From NCBI RefSeq assembly GCF_002860345.1, contig NZ_NMYC01000002.1:1-64000 (forward strand): a DNA stretch of 64,000 bases. The letters run 5' to 3'. Source of the DNA: Bifidobacterium anseris. Its GTDB lineage: Bacteria > Actinomycetota > Actinomycetes > Actinomycetales > Bifidobacteriaceae. The notes beneath the pieces were generated by a model. The model saw only the letters and a program-made list of their open reading frames with translations, did no database searches and was not told where the DNA came from. The first letter of the stretch is position 1. Each line of letters begins with the position of its first letter. Both the position numbers and the translations under genes were made by a program. Positions 61,703-64,000 of this stretch are shown one piece after another.

Positions 61703-61704
61703 GG

Positions 61705-62817
61705 TTACTCCTTAACCCAATACACGATTCGTGACTGCTGGATGCGAATCAGACGATGCCGACGCCGCGCGTACGCTTGCTTGGACAGCCAGTTGACGAG
61801 CAGCAGCAGGCCGACCGAGACGAGAGACTTGAGCATCGAGATCGCAGTGCCGAGCGACAGGCTGTTCTGGCCCATGCCGACGTTGTAGACGTAGAGGTCG
61901 AGCACCTGGATCCACTTCTGGTTGAAGGCGTTCTGGAAGACGTAGTACTGGTCCATGCCGTTGTTGAGGAAGTTCGAGATCGACAGCATGAGCAGCACGA
62001 AGTAGGTCGGCATCAGCTGCGGGATCGTCACGTGGATGATCTGCTGGAAGCGGTTGGCGCCGTCCACCTGCGCGGCCTCGTAAAGCTCCGGGTCGATGCC
62101 GGCGATGCCCGCGAGGTACATGATCGAACCCCAGCCGAGGCCCTTCCACAGGTTCCACAGCAGCATCTTGAGCCAGACCTGGTCGGGCGAGTCGAGGAAC
62201 TTGATCGGTTCGCTGATGATGTGCAGGTTCATCAGCAGGTCGTTGACCATGCCGGTCGACGAGAACATCGCGAAGGCGATCGAGTAGACGAGGACCCACG
62301 AGATGAAGTTCGGCAGCGTCGTGAGCGTCTGGATGATGTTCTTGAACCACTTGGCGCGGATCTCGTTGAGCGCGATCGCGAAGATGACCGGCAGGAACGA
62401 GGTGAGGATGTTCAGACCCGACATCGCGAAGGTGTTGAGCAGGACCTGTCCGATCGTGCGCAGCTGCGCCGGGTTCTGCACCATCATCTCGAACCACTGC
62501 AGGCCGACGAACTTGCTTTCGGAGAGCGGGATCGGCGGCTGGTAGTCATAGAACGCGTAGATCCAGCCGAACAGCGGGATGTAGCTGAACAGGAAGACCA
62601 GGATCAGCAGCGGCGCGACGTAGAGCCACAGCTTCATCGCATGCTTCCTGTCAGTGCGCGATTCGGCAGCCATCTTCGCCGCCTTCTTCGCGGCGCGACG
62701 GTCGCGGCGGCTCAGTTCGGATTCTTCGGCGGCTTCGACTTCCCTGCCGACGACCGCCGCAGCGCCACCGGTCGAACCGATGGTCTCATCGGTTTCGGTA
62801 CTAGACGACGTCTGCAT
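61705..62817 (-). CDS. Carbohydrate ABC permease (LplB/UgpA type)
   Basis: 370 aa. A charged, Ala/Glu-rich cytosolic N-terminus of ~70 residues is followed by six membrane helices. FLFSYIPLFGWIYAFYDYQP and the EAA loop (LYEAAQVDGANRFQQIIHVTIP) place it in the LplB group that imports complex oligosaccharides with LplA and LplC. It is intact, but its partner permease and binding protein are broken, and no ATPase is encoded here (bifidobacteria usually share MsmK-type ATPases). AAGGAGGAG before ATG 62817 sets the start. The next gene's ribosome site overlaps its stop. Confidence 0.93.
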   Translation of the reverse strand: MQTSSSTETDETIGSTGGAAAVVGREVEAAEESELSRRDRRAAKKAAKMAAESRTDRKHAMKLWLYVAPLLILVFLFSYIPLFGWIYAFYDYQPPIPLSESKFVGLQWFEMMVQNPAQLRTIGQVLLNTFAMSGLNILTSFLPVIFAIALNEIRAKWFKNIIQTLTTLPNFISWVLVYSIAFAMFSSTGMVNDLLMNLHIISEPIKFLDSPDQVWLKMLLWNLWKGLGWGSIMYLAGIAGIDPELYEAAQVDGANRFQQIIHVTIPQLMPTYFVLLMLSISNFLNNGMDQYYVFQNAFNQKWIQVLDLYVYNVGMGQNSLSLGTAISMLKSLVSVGLLLLVNWLSKQAYARRRHRLIRIQQSRIVYWVKE

Positions 62818-62895
62818 CTCTCCTCCTTCGGAAACTGATGTCAGCGATTCCAAGTCCCGCAACCTCGCGAGGCTTTCTCACTTCTTGTTGAATAG

Positions 62896-62922
62896 ATTAT
62901 AAACAACGACTATCTTTGTCAA
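62896..62922 (-). promoter_or_regulatory. Promoter of the sugar ABC transporter operon
   Basis: On the minus strand, perfect TTGACA (62917-62922) and TATAAT (62896-62901) hexamers are 15 bp apart, in an AT-rich patch. Short spacing with consensus boxes suggests a promoter held by a repressor or needing an activator. The leader is about 70 nt. No large gene-free feature other than this and the yesL upstream sites occurs in 62818-63287. Confidence 0.7.
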
Positions 62923-63018
62923 ATCAGATAACGAAGTCCCGTGCCACGATGGCGCGCCACTCGCCGGAAATACAAGGCGACACGCAAGTTTCACCATAAG
63001 CTGAACTCGCTCTACCTT

Positions 63019-63082
63019 GAAACGGCAACGTTTTCGCGACACGCGCGATGCTGTTGCAGTAGACAAGCGCGCCACTTATTTA
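63019..63082 (+). promoter_or_regulatory. Possible operator and promoter upstream of the yesL-like gene
   Basis: GAAACG-N4-CGTTTTC (63019-63035) resembles a LacI-type half-site pair. TTGCAG (63054-63059) and TATTTA (63077-63082) are 17 bp apart and may be the promoter; the leader would be ~200 nt. Confidence 0.4.
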
Positions 63083-63194
63083 TATACTTATCAACAACAG
63101 TCGATGTGGACATGCATCCAACAACAACTCCACCACGTTACCCTGCACGGCGAACCGCAGAACGATCTGCACGCCGCCAGCCATCGTCCGACAG

Positions 63195-63215
63195 ATATAT
63201 ACAGTGCGTATATAT
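63195..63215. promoter_or_regulatory. 21-bp inverted repeat upstream of the yesL-like gene
   Basis: ATATATAC-AGTGC-GTATATAT is perfect and strongly AT-rich against the surrounding GC-rich DNA, 73 bp before ATG 63288. It looks like a regulator-binding site. Confidence 0.5.
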
Positions 63216-63287
63216 ACGGAGTCGCCGGGTGCACGACGCACACGGCCGTCGCATCGCAGCGGCGCCACGGCACGGAAAGGAAGCAGC

Positions 63288-63941
63288 ATGAGGTTCAACA
63301 CCGAAGCGCCGTTCTGGCAGTTCATGGGAACGCTCGCGCGATTCACCGCGCTCAATCTCGTCTTCCTCGTCACGCTGCTGCCGATCGTCACGATCGGTCC
63401 GGCGCAGGCGGCGCTCTACAGCACGCTGTTCCAGTACGACGAACATGACGACATCCGGCTCGTACACGAATACCTCAAGCGCTTCAAGCGGGAGTTCAAG
63501 CAGGGCCTCATCTCCGGACTGCTGCTGCTCGCGCTCGTTGCCGTCCTCATCTTCGGCCTCGCGTTCTGGGTGGCCTGGGACACGAACGCCGCCTACGTCC
63601 CGCTCATCATCCTCGTCGCCGCATCGGTCGCCGTGCTGTTCCTCGCCGAATACCTGTTCCCGCTGCAGGCGCGCTTCGCCAATTCGGTCGGACGCACCTG
63701 GAAGCTCGCCGCGCTGTTCCCGTGGCGCGCCTTCGCCTGCTCGTTCGCGCTCGTCGGCATCGATGTCGTCGCGCTCGGCCTGGCGTATTTCGTCCCGTTC
63801 ATCCGCGTGCTCATGCTCATCTTCGGTCTGAGCTGGGTCGCCTACGCGAAGTCGCTCATCCTGCTGTGGGGCTTCAAGAAGTACGGCGGCTACGGCGAGG
63901 TCGAACGCCCGACCTACGTGAACGCCAACTCCGGACTGTGA
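63288..63941 (+). CDS. YesL-like membrane protein (DUF624)
   Basis: 217 aa with about five membrane helices (FTALNLVFLVTLLPIVTIGPA, ISGLLLLALVAVLIFGLAFWV and others). The start MRFNTEAPFWQFMGTLARF and PIVTIGPAQAALY are typical of the DUF624/YesL family, which accompanies LplABC-type oligosaccharide transporters; its function is unknown. AAAGGAAGCAGC before ATG 63288 sets the start. It is divergent from the permease operon, sharing the 470-bp regulatory region. Confidence 0.88.
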   Translation: MRFNTEAPFWQFMGTLARFTALNLVFLVTLLPIVTIGPAQAALYSTLFQYDEHDDIRLVHEYLKRFKREFKQGLISGLLLLALVAVLIFGLAFWVAWDTNAAYVPLIILVAASVAVLFLAEYLFPLQARFANSVGRTWKLAALFPWRAFACSFALVGIDVVALGLAYFVPFIRVLMLIFGLSWVAYAKSLILLWGFKKYGGYGEVERPTYVNANSGL

Positions 63942-64000
63942 TCGGCTCGCGGCACCCGCGCCGCATACCGAGATGGACATCCGGTAAACAAACCAGACTT

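Overview
The window is high-GC actinobacterial DNA and reads as a Bifidobacterium (or a very close Bifidobacteriaceae relative). The 5' end of the 16S rRNA gene on the left edge has a bifidobacterial-type start. The surface proteins carry the 'RQDMAAFLRRL' repeats I associate with bifidobacteria. The gene set (GH42, GH36, GH3 and GH31 glycosidases, LplBC-type sugar transporters, heterodimeric ABC exporters, galactofuranose enzymes) also fits. Species cannot be told from the sequence.

Layout. 1-0.9 kb: 16S rRNA 5' end (minus), its leader and a 53-bp-period repeat. 0.9-19 kb: a cell-surface polysaccharide region holding a membrane-anchored SGNH esterase, UDP-galactopyranose mutase (glf), four GT2 glycosyltransferases (one GlfT1-like, two GlfT2-like), an LtaS/MdoB-type phosphoglycerol transferase, a tRNA-Ser, a secreted GH25 lysozyme with three SLH-like repeats, a Wzm/Wzt-type exporter and a CsaB/WcaK-type pyruvyl transferase. 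19-24 kb: a membrane-anchored degenerate NUDIX-like protein and two divergent secreted proteins (leucine-rich repeat and CAP-domain), each ending in three SLH-like repeats. 24-35 kb: a second 53-bp repeat array, ADP-ribosylglycohydrolase with a relic of a paralogue beside it, a secreted HNH/Excalibur lipoprotein, an unknown cytosolic protein, an ABC permease with a badly degenerate ATPase partner, an HD-domain protein, a class II glutamine amidotransferase and a Kup K+ transporter. 35-50 kb: tatD, a GH36 alpha-galactosidase, a heterodimeric ABC exporter, a third 53-bp array, metG, a DnaA-box cluster, an AbiEi-like protein, a variant-LRR protein, rsmI and a protein O-mannosyltransferase; the tatD/metG/rsmI/pmt neighbourhood is an old actinobacterial one. 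50-64 kb: a glycan-utilisation locus with an esterase, a TetR regulator, a ROK-like protein, GH42, GH31 and GH3 enzymes, a decayed sugar ABC transporter and a YesL-like protein.

How it fits together. The first third looks like one surface-glycan programme: Glf makes UDP-Galf, GlfT1/GlfT2-like enzymes polymerise galactofuranan, Wzm/Wzt exports it, the LtaS-like enzyme could add glycerophosphate outside, and the pyruvyl transferase could add the ketal-pyruvate that SLH domains bind in Firmicutes. Three neighbouring genes encode proteins ending in exactly three SLH-like repeats, so the window may encode both a pyruvylated galactofuranan anchor and the proteins that hang on it. This is inference and is set out as the main finding.

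The last 12 kb holds alpha-xylosidase, beta-galactosidase and beta-glucosidase genes plus the 3' end of a GH29 alpha-fucosidase, a set that matches fucosylated xyloglucan oligosaccharides. Its transporter is broken twice: the binding-protein gene is fused by deletion to the fucosidase remnant, and one permease has an in-frame TAG. Other signals of interest are three intergenic arrays of the same 53-bp period, clusters of DnaA-box-like sites away from any dnaA gene, and several genes that look leaderless.
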